Positions 17,339-25,589 of a stretch of 64,000 nt of DNA are shown here, piece by piece. Where the stretch lies: NCBI RefSeq assembly GCF_023028345.1, contig NZ_CP095487.1, positions 1,612,001-1,676,000 of the forward strand, written 5' to 3'. Below the pieces are notes generated by a model that was not told the origin of the DNA, did not search any database, and saw only the letters and a list, made by a program, of their open reading frames with translations. The position numbers and the translations under genes were made by a program. The DNA is from Halorientalis marina. Lineage in GTDB: Archaea > Halobacteriota > Halobacteria > Halobacteriales > Haloarculaceae. Each line of letters starts with the position of its first letter. The first letter of the stretch is position 1.

Positions 17339-18115
17339 CTACGGTCGGAAGTGCGTCTCGTGTGCGTGTCGGTAGCCGGCGTCGACGACGAAGTCCTCGC
17401 CGGTGACGAACGACGCCCGCTCGCTGGCGAGAAAGACGATGCACTCGGCGATCTCGGCCGGATCGGACAGGCGTCCGAGGGCGTTTTCGGACGCCATCGC
17501 CGCTCGCTTTTCCTCCGGGTCGTCCTGGGACTCGATGTGGTGTTCCACGGGCGGTGTCGCCACGAACCCCGGACAGACCGCGTTGACGCGGATGCCGTCA
17601 CCGCCCAGTTCGACCGCCAGCGTCCGCGTGAGGTTGATAACGGCGGCCTTGGCCGCGCCGTACGGCGCGTGGAACGGCGACCCGGTGATCCCGTCGACGG
17701 AGGCCGTGTTGACGATCGAACCCCCGCCGCTTCGCATCATTTCGGGCACGACGGCCTGACAGCCGTTCCAGACCCCCTTGAGGTTCACCTCGAGCTGGAG
17801 GTCGAAATCCGCCTCCGCCGTCTCCTCGAACCGCGACAGCCGGAGGACGCCGGCGTTGTTGACGAGCACGTCGACGCCACCGAACTGCTCCGTCACGTCG
17901 TCGACGACCTCGTCGAAGCGGTCGCCGTCGGCGACGTTCAGTTCGTAGGACGCGGTCTCGGCGCCCGCGTCGGCCAGTTCGTCGGCGGTCTCTCGCACCC
18001 CGTCGGCGTCGATATCAGTCGCGACGACCGTTGCGCCCCGCTCCGCGAGCTGCACCGCAGTCGCCCGTCCGATACCCGATGCTGCGCCGGTGACGATCGC
18101 TGTTCGGTCGTCCAT
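17339..18115 (-). CDS. Short-chain dehydrogenase/reductase
   Basis: This 258-residue classical SDR has a nucleotide-binding TGAASGIG at 9-16, NNAG at 86-89, catalytic Ser139 in NTAS and the YGAAK pair Tyr152/Lys156. Asp34 and Asp36 after the second strand favour NAD(H). It should interconvert a hydroxyl and a ketone, for example a 3-hydroxyacyl-CoA or cyclic alcohol. It is followed downstream by the crotonase gene, as expected for beta-oxidation-like steps. The substrate is not deducible from sequence. Confidence 0.9.
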   Translation of the reverse strand: MDDRTAIVTGAASGIGRATAVQLAERGATVVATDIDADGVRETADELADAGAETASYELNVADGDRFDEVVDDVTEQFGGVDVLVNNAGVLRLSRFEETAEADFDLQLEVNLKGVWNGCQAVVPEMMRSGGGSIVNTASVDGITGSPFHAPYGAAKAAVINLTRTLAVELGGDGIRVNAVCPGFVATPPVEHHIESQDDPEEKRAAMASENALGRLSDPAEIAECIVFLASERASFVTGEDFVVDAGYRHAHETHFRP

Positions 18116-18215
18116 ACGTGGCCGACAGCCACGAGCGACTTCAATCTTCGCCCACCCCCTCCCTCGCCGTCGCGGGACGGCACCGACCGCAGGACTACCC
18201 TCCGGCGCTCCGGAA

Positions 18216-19124
18216 TCAGGCCTCGGTCCGGCGCAGGAAGTCGACGACGAGCGACTCGATGCGGTCGGCGCGTTCGTGATGCATGAAGTGCCCGGCGTCG
18301 GAGACGATCTCCCGTTCCCACTCGCCCGCGAACGCCCGGCCGATGTCCCGAAACATCTCCGGGCCGACGCAGCCGTCGGTCTCGCCGCCGAGTACGAGCG
18401 CGGGGACTTCGATGGCGTCCGTCGGTGAGAGCCGATCGTCCTGCCGGAACGCGTCGATCTCGGACACGGGTCGGAACATGTGCCGGTAGTACGACAGCGC
18501 CGCCTCGACGGTCCCGGGCGTCCGGAACGTCGACTTCACCGACTCGAGCCGATCCTCCGGGAACTCCCAGCCGGGGCTCCAGTCGCGCCAGATGCGCTCG
18601 ATCAGCGCGAAGTCGTCCGCTCGCAGCGCCGCCTCCGGCAGTCCCGGGAGCTGGAAGAACGCGATGTACCAGCTCCGGAAGAGCTGCTGTGGGTGGTCGG
18701 CGACGTGCTGCCAGAACAACGGGGGGACGGCCATCGTGACGATCCGCGTGAAGACGTCCGGGGCGAACTTCGCCGCGAAGTAGGCCGTGATCGCGCCCGT
18801 GTCGTGGCCGACGAGTGTCGCCGTCTCGAAGCCGAGTTCGTCGACGATCTCCAGCACGTCGCGGACGACGTGGGCGACGTGGTACTCCTCGTCCGGGATC
18901 GACTCGTTCTCGGGCGTCCCGTACCCGCGCAGTGCGGGCGCAACCGCCGTGTATCCCTCGCGGCCGAGCGCGGCCGTCAGCCCGGCCATCGAGCCAGCGT
19001 CGTCCGGGAAGCCGTGTAACAGGACGACGAGGGGGTCGCCGTCGCCGGCGCGGACGGCGTCGAAGGTCAGCCCGTTCGCCTCGATGGTCGTCTCCGTGAC
19101 TGCCGAGTGACTGTTCCCGGTCAT
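18216..19124 (-). CDS. Epoxide-hydrolase-like alpha/beta hydrolase
   Basis: This is a 302-residue alpha/beta hydrolase. The HGFPD oxyanion motif is at 37-41 and LRGYG lies near 65-69. The nucleophile elbow is GHDTG with Asp108 rather than serine, and the histidine is His279 in DAGHF. An aspartate nucleophile with HGFPD and RGYG is the pattern of epoxide hydrolases (epoxide + water to vicinal diol); SWYIAFFQ and SYYRHMF contain candidate ring-opening tyrosines. Dehalogenases share the Asp nucleophile but usually have W after it. Production of a vicinal diol would fit the two butanediol-dehydrogenase-like genes nearby (inference). The ATG at 19124 is preferred. Confidence 0.85.
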   Translation of the reverse strand: MTGNSHSAVTETTIEANGLTFDAVRAGDGDPLVVLLHGFPDDAGSMAGLTAALGREGYTAVAPALRGYGTPENESIPDEEYHVAHVVRDVLEIVDELGFETATLVGHDTGAITAYFAAKFAPDVFTRIVTMAVPPLFWQHVADHPQQLFRSWYIAFFQLPGLPEAALRADDFALIERIWRDWSPGWEFPEDRLESVKSTFRTPGTVEAALSYYRHMFRPVSEIDAFRQDDRLSPTDAIEVPALVLGGETDGCVGPEMFRDIGRAFAGEWEREIVSDAGHFMHHERADRIESLVVDFLRRTEA

Positions 19125-19222
19125 AGCGCGTATACCGCACCCGGAAATGAAAAACCCCGCCCCGACCACCGGATCGTCCGCCGACCGTCAGCCGATTCCG
19201 GAATCGCCCGGCGTCGCCCTGC

Positions 19223-20869
19223 TCACCGCGTCACGGGCTCCATCCCGAGTTCGTCGGCGATCCGATCCCTGAGAACGTTCTTCTGGATCTTTCCGCTCGC
19301 CGTCATCGGGAGTTCGTCGACGATCTCGAGCCGCTCGGGGTACTTCTGTTTCGCGATCCCCTCCTGGTCGAGGTACTCGGTCATGTCCTCGAGGGTGAAC
19401 TCGTGCCCCTCTTTGACCTTCACGTACGCACACCCCTTCTCCTGCATCTCGGGGTCCGGCATGGCGACGATGGCGACCTCCTCGATCGCGGGGTGTTCGT
19501 AGAGGCGGTCCTCGACGTCTTTGACCGGGATGTTCTCGCCGCCGCGGATGATGATGTCTTTCTTCCGGCCGGCGATCTCGACGTAGCCGTCCTCGTCCAG
19601 GATAGCCAGGTCGCCGGTCTCGAACCACTCTCCGTCGAAGGCCGCCTCGTTGAGTTCGTCACCGAGGTACCCGACCATGAGTTCGGGGCCGTGGGCGACG
19701 AGTTCGCCCTTCTCACCGGGGGGCAGCCGTTCGCCCGTCTCGATGTCGACGATTTCGACGCTCACCTCGGGGGCCGGGAGCCCGTCCGTCTCCGCGGCCT
19801 TCTCAAGCGGGGCGTCCAGGGGCGACCAGGTGGCCGTCGGGAACTCCGTCGACCCGTAGACCCGCTGGACGGTGCAGTCGAGCCGGTCGGTCGCCCGTCT
19901 GACCAGGTCCGGCGGGACCTCGGCACCGCCACACCCGAAGAAGCGAAGCGGGGAACTCCAGTCGTCCGGGACCTCGTCGCACATCCCCTGCAGGAACGGC
20001 GTCGCGCCGACGGTCATGTTGCAGTCGTGTGTCTCCACGAGGTCGACCGCTTCGGCGGCGTCCCACTCGTCCATCAACACGAGGTCCATGCCGTGCGTGT
20101 ACGGCAACTCCAGCGCGTACAGCATCCCCGTCACGTGCGTCACCGGTGACGGCATGAACACGGTCGTCTCGTGGGACAGCCCAAGTATCTCGACCGTCTT
20201 GCGCAACTCGAACAGCGTCGTGTTGTGCGTGTGGAGGACGCCCTTTGGGTCGCCGGTCGTCCCGCTCGTGTACAGGAGCGCGTGGATGTCGTCGGCACCC
20301 ATCTCGGGGCGGTCGTAGCCCTCCGCGCTCGTCGCGGCCATGTCGTCGTAGGTCCTCGTGTCGACGGACTCGTGGCCGTCCGCTTCCCCGCCGACGGTGA
20401 CGACCGTCTCCAGCGCGGGGAGGTCGGGAGCCAGTTCGGCGATCATCTCGGGGTAGTCGAATCCCCGGTACTCCGCGGGAACCACGACGCACTTCGCGTC
20501 GGAGTCGCCGAGGATGTACGAGACTTCGCTCTCCCGATAGATCGGGATGATGGGATTGGCGACCGCCCCGACGTTGGCGACGGCGAGGTGCACGACACAC
20601 GACTCCACCCAGTTCGGGAGCTGGTACGAGACGACATCGCCGGCCTCGATGCCGAGTTCCTGGAGCGCGGCGCTGACCCGTCGGACCTCGTCTTCCAGTT
20701 CGCGGTACGTAACCGTGCGGTTCGGGCCGACGATCGTCGACTCCGGCCGCTCGGCGACGGCCTCGTCGAACAGGTCGACGAGCGTCTCGTCGCGCCAGTG
20801 GCCCTTGTCGTAGTACCGGTTGCGATATGCTTCGGTCAGCCGTGGAAGCGTTACGTCGTCGATTCCCAT
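19223..20869 (-). CDS. AMP-forming acyl-CoA synthetase
   Basis: This 548-residue ANL ligase has all core motifs intact: YTSGTTGDPKGV (P-loop), VYGSTEFPT (A5), TGDLAILDEDGY (A7), GRKKDIIIRGGENI (A8) and the adenylating lysine in TASGKIQKN. An N-terminal extension (TLPRLTEAYRNRYYDKG) resembles the cyclohexanecarboxylate/2,3-dihydroxybenzoate-type ligases. It activates a carboxylic acid to its CoA thioester. The ATG at 20869 is preceded by a minus-strand TATA-like box at 20891-20900, about 26 bp away, implying a leaderless mRNA. Confidence 0.93.
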   Translation of the reverse strand: MGIDDVTLPRLTEAYRNRYYDKGHWRDETLVDLFDEAVAERPESTIVGPNRTVTYRELEDEVRRVSAALQELGIEAGDVVSYQLPNWVESCVVHLAVANVGAVANPIIPIYRESEVSYILGDSDAKCVVVPAEYRGFDYPEMIAELAPDLPALETVVTVGGEADGHESVDTRTYDDMAATSAEGYDRPEMGADDIHALLYTSGTTGDPKGVLHTHNTTLFELRKTVEILGLSHETTVFMPSPVTHVTGMLYALELPYTHGMDLVLMDEWDAAEAVDLVETHDCNMTVGATPFLQGMCDEVPDDWSSPLRFFGCGGAEVPPDLVRRATDRLDCTVQRVYGSTEFPTATWSPLDAPLEKAAETDGLPAPEVSVEIVDIETGERLPPGEKGELVAHGPELMVGYLGDELNEAAFDGEWFETGDLAILDEDGYVEIAGRKKDIIIRGGENIPVKDVEDRLYEHPAIEEVAIVAMPDPEMQEKGCAYVKVKEGHEFTLEDMTEYLDQEGIAKQKYPERLEIVDELPMTASGKIQKNVLRDRIADELGMEPVTR

Positions 20870-20890
20870 AGTTGACAAGGTCAGAGCTGA

Positions 20891-20900
20891 TTTTAATATG
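20891..20900 (-). promoter_or_regulatory. TATA box for acyl-CoA synthetase gene
   Basis: On the minus strand this reads CATATTAAAA and is centred about 26 bp before the ATG at 20869, the expected spacing for a leaderless haloarchaeal transcript. Confidence 0.5.
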
Positions 20901-20972
20901 ATTTGTGCAAAGTGACAACCATCGTAGGTTATGGCCGTGGCTCGGTCGGCCGGCCCGTCGAACCGCCTCGCG

Positions 20973-22124
20973 TCACAGGTCGCCCGGCGTGATACTGTCG
21001 TAGATGATGTTCTTCTGTATCTGGCTGGTCCCCTCGACGATCTTCTGGACCCGGGAGTCGCGGTAGAACTTCTCGACGGGGAAGTCCTTGGTGTAGCCGT
21101 AGCCGCCGTGAATCTGGATCGCGTCCGAGCAGACGTCCTCACAGATTTCGCTCGTGTGGTACTTCGCGATCGAGGCCAGCTGGCGGGGGTCCTCGCCGGC
21201 CATGTGCTGTCGGGCCGCGCGGTACACCGTCGACCGCGCCGTCTCGACCTTCGTCGCCATGTCGGCGAGCATCCACTGCAGTCCCTGAAACTCGCCGATC
21301 TGCTGACCGAACGCCTCCCGCTCCTGGGCGTACTCGTAGGCGTACCGGTACGCGCCGGCGGCCGCGCCGAGCGCGTTCGCGGCGACCATGATGCGGTTCT
21401 CGTTGAAGAAATCCATTAGCTGGTAGAAGCCCTCGTCCTCCGTCCCGACGAGGTGGTCCGCCGGGACCCGGGCGTCGGAGATGCTGATCTCCGCCGTTGG
21501 ACTGGCCCGGAGGCCCATTTTCTCGATGTCCTTCTCGATCGTGAACCCGTCCGTTTCGGTGGGGACGATGAAGGCGCTGATGCCGCCGTGTCCCGCGTCG
21601 GGCGTGGTCTTCGCCATCACGAGCATGAAGTCCGCGACCGGACTCGTGCTCGCCCACGTCTTCGAGCCGTTGAGGACGTACCCGTCGCCGTCCTTCTCGG
21701 CGGTCGTGCGCATCCCGGCTACGTCGCTGCCCGCGTCCGGTTCGCTGATGGAGGTGCCACAGGCCGCATCGCCGGCGAGGACTGGCCTGACGAACTCCTC
21801 TTTCTGCCACTCGTCGCCGTGTTCGAGGATCATCTCCGTCCCGAACTTCCCGGTCAGCACCGCGGTCCCGATCCCAGGATCAGCACGGTTGAGTTCCTCG
21901 TGGACCAGGATCGTCGAGAGGAAGTCCATGCCGGACCCGCCGTACTCCTCAGGGTAGTGTGGCGCGAGGAAGTCCAGGTCGGCGGCCTGCTCGAAGATTT
22001 CCCATGGGAACGAGACCACTCCCGGTTCGTCGTAGTCTCGGGATCGCGGGATGACCTCGTCTTCGGCGAATTCGCGGACGGCACTACGCACCGCTTCGTG
22101 TTCGGCTGACAGGATACCTGTCAT
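20973..22124 (-). CDS. Acyl-CoA dehydrogenase (canonical base position)
   Basis: This is a 383-residue acyl-CoA dehydrogenase. Flavin-binding segments are GTSISEPDAGSD and LNGSKTWAS, followed by REAFGQQIGEFQGLQ and the substrate/base region IVEGTSQIQ with the catalytic Glu364. This is the standard SCAD/MCAD position, unlike the two other acyl-CoA dehydrogenases in the window. The ATG at 22124 is chosen over a GTG two codons upstream because a TATA box lies 29 bp before it. It precedes the acyl-CoA synthetase gene by about 100 bp, suggesting sequential activation and oxidation of the same acid. Confidence 0.93.
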   Translation of the reverse strand: MTGILSAEHEAVRSAVREFAEDEVIPRSRDYDEPGVVSFPWEIFEQAADLDFLAPHYPEEYGGSGMDFLSTILVHEELNRADPGIGTAVLTGKFGTEMILEHGDEWQKEEFVRPVLAGDAACGTSISEPDAGSDVAGMRTTAEKDGDGYVLNGSKTWASTSPVADFMLVMAKTTPDAGHGGISAFIVPTETDGFTIEKDIEKMGLRASPTAEISISDARVPADHLVGTEDEGFYQLMDFFNENRIMVAANALGAAAGAYRYAYEYAQEREAFGQQIGEFQGLQWMLADMATKVETARSTVYRAARQHMAGEDPRQLASIAKYHTSEICEDVCSDAIQIHGGYGYTKDFPVEKFYRDSRVQKIVEGTSQIQKNIIYDSITPGDL

Positions 22125-22148
22125 TACCACGGTCTACAGAAGCGCCCG

Positions 22149-22158
22149 ATATATATCT
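22149..22158 (-). promoter_or_regulatory. TATA box for acyl-CoA dehydrogenase gene
   Basis: A GATATATAT stretch on the minus strand is centred about 29 bp upstream of the ATG at 22124, consistent with leaderless transcription. Confidence 0.5.
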
Positions 22159-22206
22159 TGTCCGGCGGGGACTCGACGCGAGAACGGCGCGTTCGCGACC
22201 GACGGG

Positions 22207-22959
22207 TCAGGTGTTGGTGAACCCGCCGTCGACGGCGAGAATCTGTCCGTTCACGAAACTGGCGTCCTCGCTCGCCAGGAACCGGACGGTGCTCGCGACC
22301 TCGGACGCCTCGCCGAGTCGCCGCTGGGGCGTGTGCTTGATGGCGAACTCCTCGGTGCCCTCGGGGGTGTCCTCCTCGAACATCCGCGTGTCGATGAAAC
22401 CGGGCACGACGGCGTTGGTCCGAACGCCGTCGCGGGCGTACTCCGTGGCGACCTGTTTGGTCGCCGCTACGACGCCCCCTTTGGTCGTGCTGTACCCGAA
22501 GTTGCCGATGCCGCCGCGGATCCCGTAGGCGCTCGAGATGTTGATGATGGCGGCGGACTCGTTCTCTTCGAGGACCGGAATCCCGTGTTTGCAGCAGTGG
22601 AAAATCCCCGTCAGGTTGACCGCCAGTTCCGCCTGCCAGTCCTCGGCGGAGGTCTCAGTGACGGAGCCGAACCTGGCGATGCCGGCGTTGTTGACGAGGG
22701 TCTCGACGCTCCCGAACCGGTCTTCGGCCGTCTCGAACATCGCCTCGACGGACGACTCGTCGGTCACGTCCGTCTCGACGTACAGCGCCTCGCCCTCGAA
22801 CTCCTCGAACAGTTCACCGACCGACGGCGCGTCGGCGAACGGTTCCTCCCGGAGGTCCGCGACGACGACGTTCGCGCCCGCCTCGCCGAACGCTCGACAG
22901 ATTTCGCGTCCGATACCCGATGCACCGCCGGTGACGACGGCTGTGGTGTCTGTGACCAT
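22207..22959 (-). CDS. Short-chain dehydrogenase/reductase
   Basis: This 250-residue SDR has TGGASGIG at 10-17, NNAG at 90-93, a serine in INISS and the YSTTK catalytic pair Tyr156/Lys160. An aspartate after the second strand (VADLR) favours NAD(H). The ATG at 22959 is used rather than an upstream GTG. It lies 82 bp upstream of the acyl-CoA dehydrogenase on the same strand and is divergent from the zinc dehydrogenase at 23068. It likely oxidises a secondary alcohol or 3-hydroxyacyl intermediate. Confidence 0.9.
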   Translation of the reverse strand: MVTDTTAVVTGGASGIGREICRAFGEAGANVVVADLREEPFADAPSVGELFEEFEGEALYVETDVTDESSVEAMFETAEDRFGSVETLVNNAGIARFGSVTETSAEDWQAELAVNLTGIFHCCKHGIPVLEENESAAIINISSAYGIRGGIGNFGYSTTKGGVVAATKQVATEYARDGVRTNAVVPGFIDTRMFEEDTPEGTEEFAIKHTPQRRLGEASEVASTVRFLASEDASFVNGQILAVDGGFTNT

Positions 22960-23067
22960 CGAGTGAGCAGACACGACCGGTCATAATAAAGACGGTGGAC
23001 GGGCGCCCGTTCCCGCCGGGTGAGGGCCGGGGGAACTGTTACTAAACGGGGGGTCCAACGTGCCGGT

Positions 23068-24129
23068 ATGCAGGCAGCGCTCTACTACGGGCAGGAAGAC
23101 GTTCGCGTCGAATCGACCGATCCCCAACCGCTTGGGCCGGATGCCGTTCGGGTGGACGTGTCCGCGTGTGGCATCTGTGGCTCGGACCTGCACGAATACA
23201 CCGCGGGACCGATCTTCGTCCCCGAGGACCCGCATCCGATGACCGGTGCGGCGATCCCGCTCAGGATGGGCCACGAGTTCGCCGGAACCGTGAGCGAGAC
23301 CGGGGCGGACGTGACCGACCTCTCCGTCGGCGACCCCGTCGCGATCAATCCGATCCGGTCCTGTGGTACGTGCCGGTACTGCCGGGCGGGGAAACAGCAC
23401 CTCTGTGAGTCGGTAGCGCTCGTCGGCGTGTCCGCCGACGGCGGCGGGTTCGCAGAGCAGTCTGTCGTCCCCGCCGGAAACGCCGTCCCGCTCCCGGAGT
23501 CGGTCCCGCCGCGAATCGGGGCGCTCGTCGAACCGTTCAGCGTGGCCCTCCACGCCGTTCGACAGTCGGAACTGGCGGGGGGCGACTCCGCGGCCGTGTT
23601 CGGGTGTGGCCCTATCGGACTGGCGATCCTTCAGGTGCTCCGGGCGACCGGCGCGACCGACGTCTTCGCGGTGGAGCCACGCGACGCGAGACGCGAGCTG
23701 GCCGCCGATTTCGGGGCCACCCCGATCGACCCGACCGAGACCGGCGCCGTGAAACGGATCAAAAGCGCCACTGGGGACGGGACGGACGTGGCGTTCGAGG
23801 TGGCCGGCATCGAACAGACGTACAACGACGCAATCTCGAGCACCGTCCGCGACGGGACCGTGGTCGTCGTCAGTATGTTCGAGGAGGCTATTCGGACGCA
23901 CCCGAACACCGTCGTCATGGCCGAGCGGACGGTCAAGGGGACGATGTCCTATCTGGGGAGCGAGCGCTCCGACGGGGAGTTCCGTTCGGTCGTCGACCTG
24001 TTCGCGTCCGGCCGACTCGACCCCGAGCGGCTGGTGACGGAGACGATCGGGCTCGCGGACGTCGAGTCCGGGTTCCGGTCGCTCGGGACCCCCGAGGACG
24101 AGCAGATCAAAATACTGGTGGAATGCTAG
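23068..24129 (+). CDS. Zinc-dependent 2,3-butanediol dehydrogenase-like MDR
   Basis: This is a 353-residue medium-chain dehydrogenase. Catalytic-zinc ligands are Cys37 (GICGSDLHEY) and His69-Glu70 (GHE). The structural-zinc cluster is Cys99, Cys102, Cys105 and Cys113. The ICGSDLHEY signature and the long loop before GHE are typical of (R,R)-butanediol dehydrogenase and related polyol dehydrogenases; the Rossmann motif is GCGPIG. It probably oxidises a secondary or vicinal diol. The gene at 29247 is a paralogue. Near E1/E2/E3 genes, a diol-to-hydroxyketone role is plausible (inference). Confidence 0.88.
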   Translation: MQAALYYGQEDVRVESTDPQPLGPDAVRVDVSACGICGSDLHEYTAGPIFVPEDPHPMTGAAIPLRMGHEFAGTVSETGADVTDLSVGDPVAINPIRSCGTCRYCRAGKQHLCESVALVGVSADGGGFAEQSVVPAGNAVPLPESVPPRIGALVEPFSVALHAVRQSELAGGDSAAVFGCGPIGLAILQVLRATGATDVFAVEPRDARRELAADFGATPIDPTETGAVKRIKSATGDGTDVAFEVAGIEQTYNDAISSTVRDGTVVVVSMFEEAIRTHPNTVVMAERTVKGTMSYLGSERSDGEFRSVVDLFASGRLDPERLVTETIGLADVESGFRSLGTPEDEQIKILVEC

Positions 24130-24224
24130 CGCCCACCGGTCGGCCGTGAGCCGGCCGCGGCGGGGGGACGGTCAACGCGTGACTTCCGCGAGGGGCGACC
24201 CCCGTCTCGGGTTCGCGAGCGGGT

Positions 24225-25025
24225 TCAGTCCTCGGTGTCGCGGCCGCTCGGGAAGTCCGGTCGGCGGTTGTTGAGGAACGCGTCGACGGCCTCCTCGTGG
24301 TCGGGATGCTGCTGGCTCACGCCCTCGAGCGCGAGGCCTTCCTTGAGCGCGACGGTGTTGCCGAGTTCGAGCCAGGCGTTGAGCGTCTTCTTGGTGTAGC
24401 GGATCGCCGTCTGTGGCCCGGAGGCGAGTTTGTCGATCATCTCCTCGGTGGCCTCGTCGAGTTCGTCGTCGGGGACGACGTGGTTCGCGAGACCGAGTTC
24501 CTCGGCCTCCTCGGCCGAGACGAGGTCGCCGGTCATCAGCAGTTCTTTCGCCTTGTTGAGGCTCGTGAGCAGGGGCCAGATGACGGCGCCGCCGTCGCCG
24601 GCGACGAGCGCGACGCTGACGTGCGGGTCGCCGATCCGCGCCTCCTCGCTCATCATGACGATGTCACAGAACAGCGCCAGCGTCGCACCGAGTCCGGTGG
24701 CGTCCCCGTTGACCTTCGCGATGACGGGCTTTTCGAGGTTGACGATGTCCTCGATGATCTGTTCGCCCTCTCGCATCGTCTTGTGGAAGTTCTCGGGGTC
24801 CTCGATGTTCCGCTGCATCCAGTTTACGTCCCCGCCGGCCGAGAAGGCGTCGCCGTTGCCGGTCAGGACGACGACCCGCGCGTCCGTCTCGTAGGCCTCG
24901 CCGAAGACCTCGGAGAGTTCCGCGTGCAGCGGGTCGTTGACAGCGTTGAGGTTGTCCGGCCGGTCGATCGCGATCGTCAGAACGTCGTCGTCGAGACTCA
25001 CGTCCAGGTGATCGTACTGGTCCAT
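24225..25025 (-). CDS. Enoyl-CoA hydratase/isomerase family protein
   Basis: This 266-residue crotonase-fold protein has AFSAGGDVNWM and GDATGLGATLALFCD oxyanion segments. The active-site region reads IGDPHVSVALVAGDGGAVIWP, with acidic residues at both usual positions, as in a subgroup of hydratases and related hydrolases. A minus-strand TATA-like TTTTATTA lies about 28 bp upstream of the ATG at 25025. It is divergent from the thioesterase gene. Exact substrate unknown. Confidence 0.88.
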   Translation of the reverse strand: MDQYDHLDVSLDDDVLTIAIDRPDNLNAVNDPLHAELSEVFGEAYETDARVVVLTGNGDAFSAGGDVNWMQRNIEDPENFHKTMREGEQIIEDIVNLEKPVIAKVNGDATGLGATLALFCDIVMMSEEARIGDPHVSVALVAGDGGAVIWPLLTSLNKAKELLMTGDLVSAEEAEELGLANHVVPDDELDEATEEMIDKLASGPQTAIRYTKKTLNAWLELGNTVALKEGLALEGVSQQHPDHEEAVDAFLNNRRPDFPSGRDTED

Positions 25026-25109
25026 TGCGTCTCGTTCGTCGAATGGTTCGGTAATAAAAGTTCGCTTGGGACGGGTAATTCTAAGTGCGTGACGCCAGTT
25101 GCGGAGCGT

Positions 25110-25541
25110 ATGGGTGCCGACGAGTACGGATACGAGACAGCCATGCTGGTGCGGGTACGCGACCTCGATCACATGAAACACGTCAACAACGCCGTGTACG
25201 CCACCTACATGGAGCAGGCGAGAGTCGACTACTTCGAGGACGTCCTCGACGTCGGTCTCGACGACATCGAGATGGCGGTCGTCACCAGCCACATCGAGTT
25301 CGAGCGACAGGTCCGCCACGGCGGGGAACTGACGGTGCAGATGCGGGTCCCGGAACTCGGACGGTCGAGTTTTCCCTTCGAGTACCGCTTTCTCGACGGC
25401 GAGGAGACGGCCGCGACCGCGAGGTCCGTCCAGGTCGCGCTCGACACCGAGAACGACACCTCGAAACCGATCCCCGACGACTGGCGGGAGGGCATCGCGG
25501 CGTACGAGGACATTCCGCCGGGGGACGGGACGGCGGACTGA
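25110..25541 (+). CDS. 4HBT-type hot-dog acyl-CoA thioesterase
   Basis: This 143-residue hot-dog-fold protein carries the family signature RDLDHMKHVNNAVYATYMEQAR near residues 14-36, in which the Asp and the HVNN stretch are conserved in 4-hydroxybenzoyl-CoA-type thioesterases. It would hydrolyse an acyl-CoA and may recycle CoA from dead-end intermediates. The ATG at 25110 is supported by homology starting directly after it. It ends about 50 bp before an acyl-CoA synthetase gene on the same strand, a likely bicistronic unit. Confidence 0.88.
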   Translation: MGADEYGYETAMLVRVRDLDHMKHVNNAVYATYMEQARVDYFEDVLDVGLDDIEMAVVTSHIEFERQVRHGGELTVQMRVPELGRSSFPFEYRFLDGEETAATARSVQVALDTENDTSKPIPDDWREGIAAYEDIPPGDGTAD

Positions 25542-25589
25542 CCGGTGTCGCACCAGGCAGCCGAAAACTCTAACAGGAAACCGGGCGAG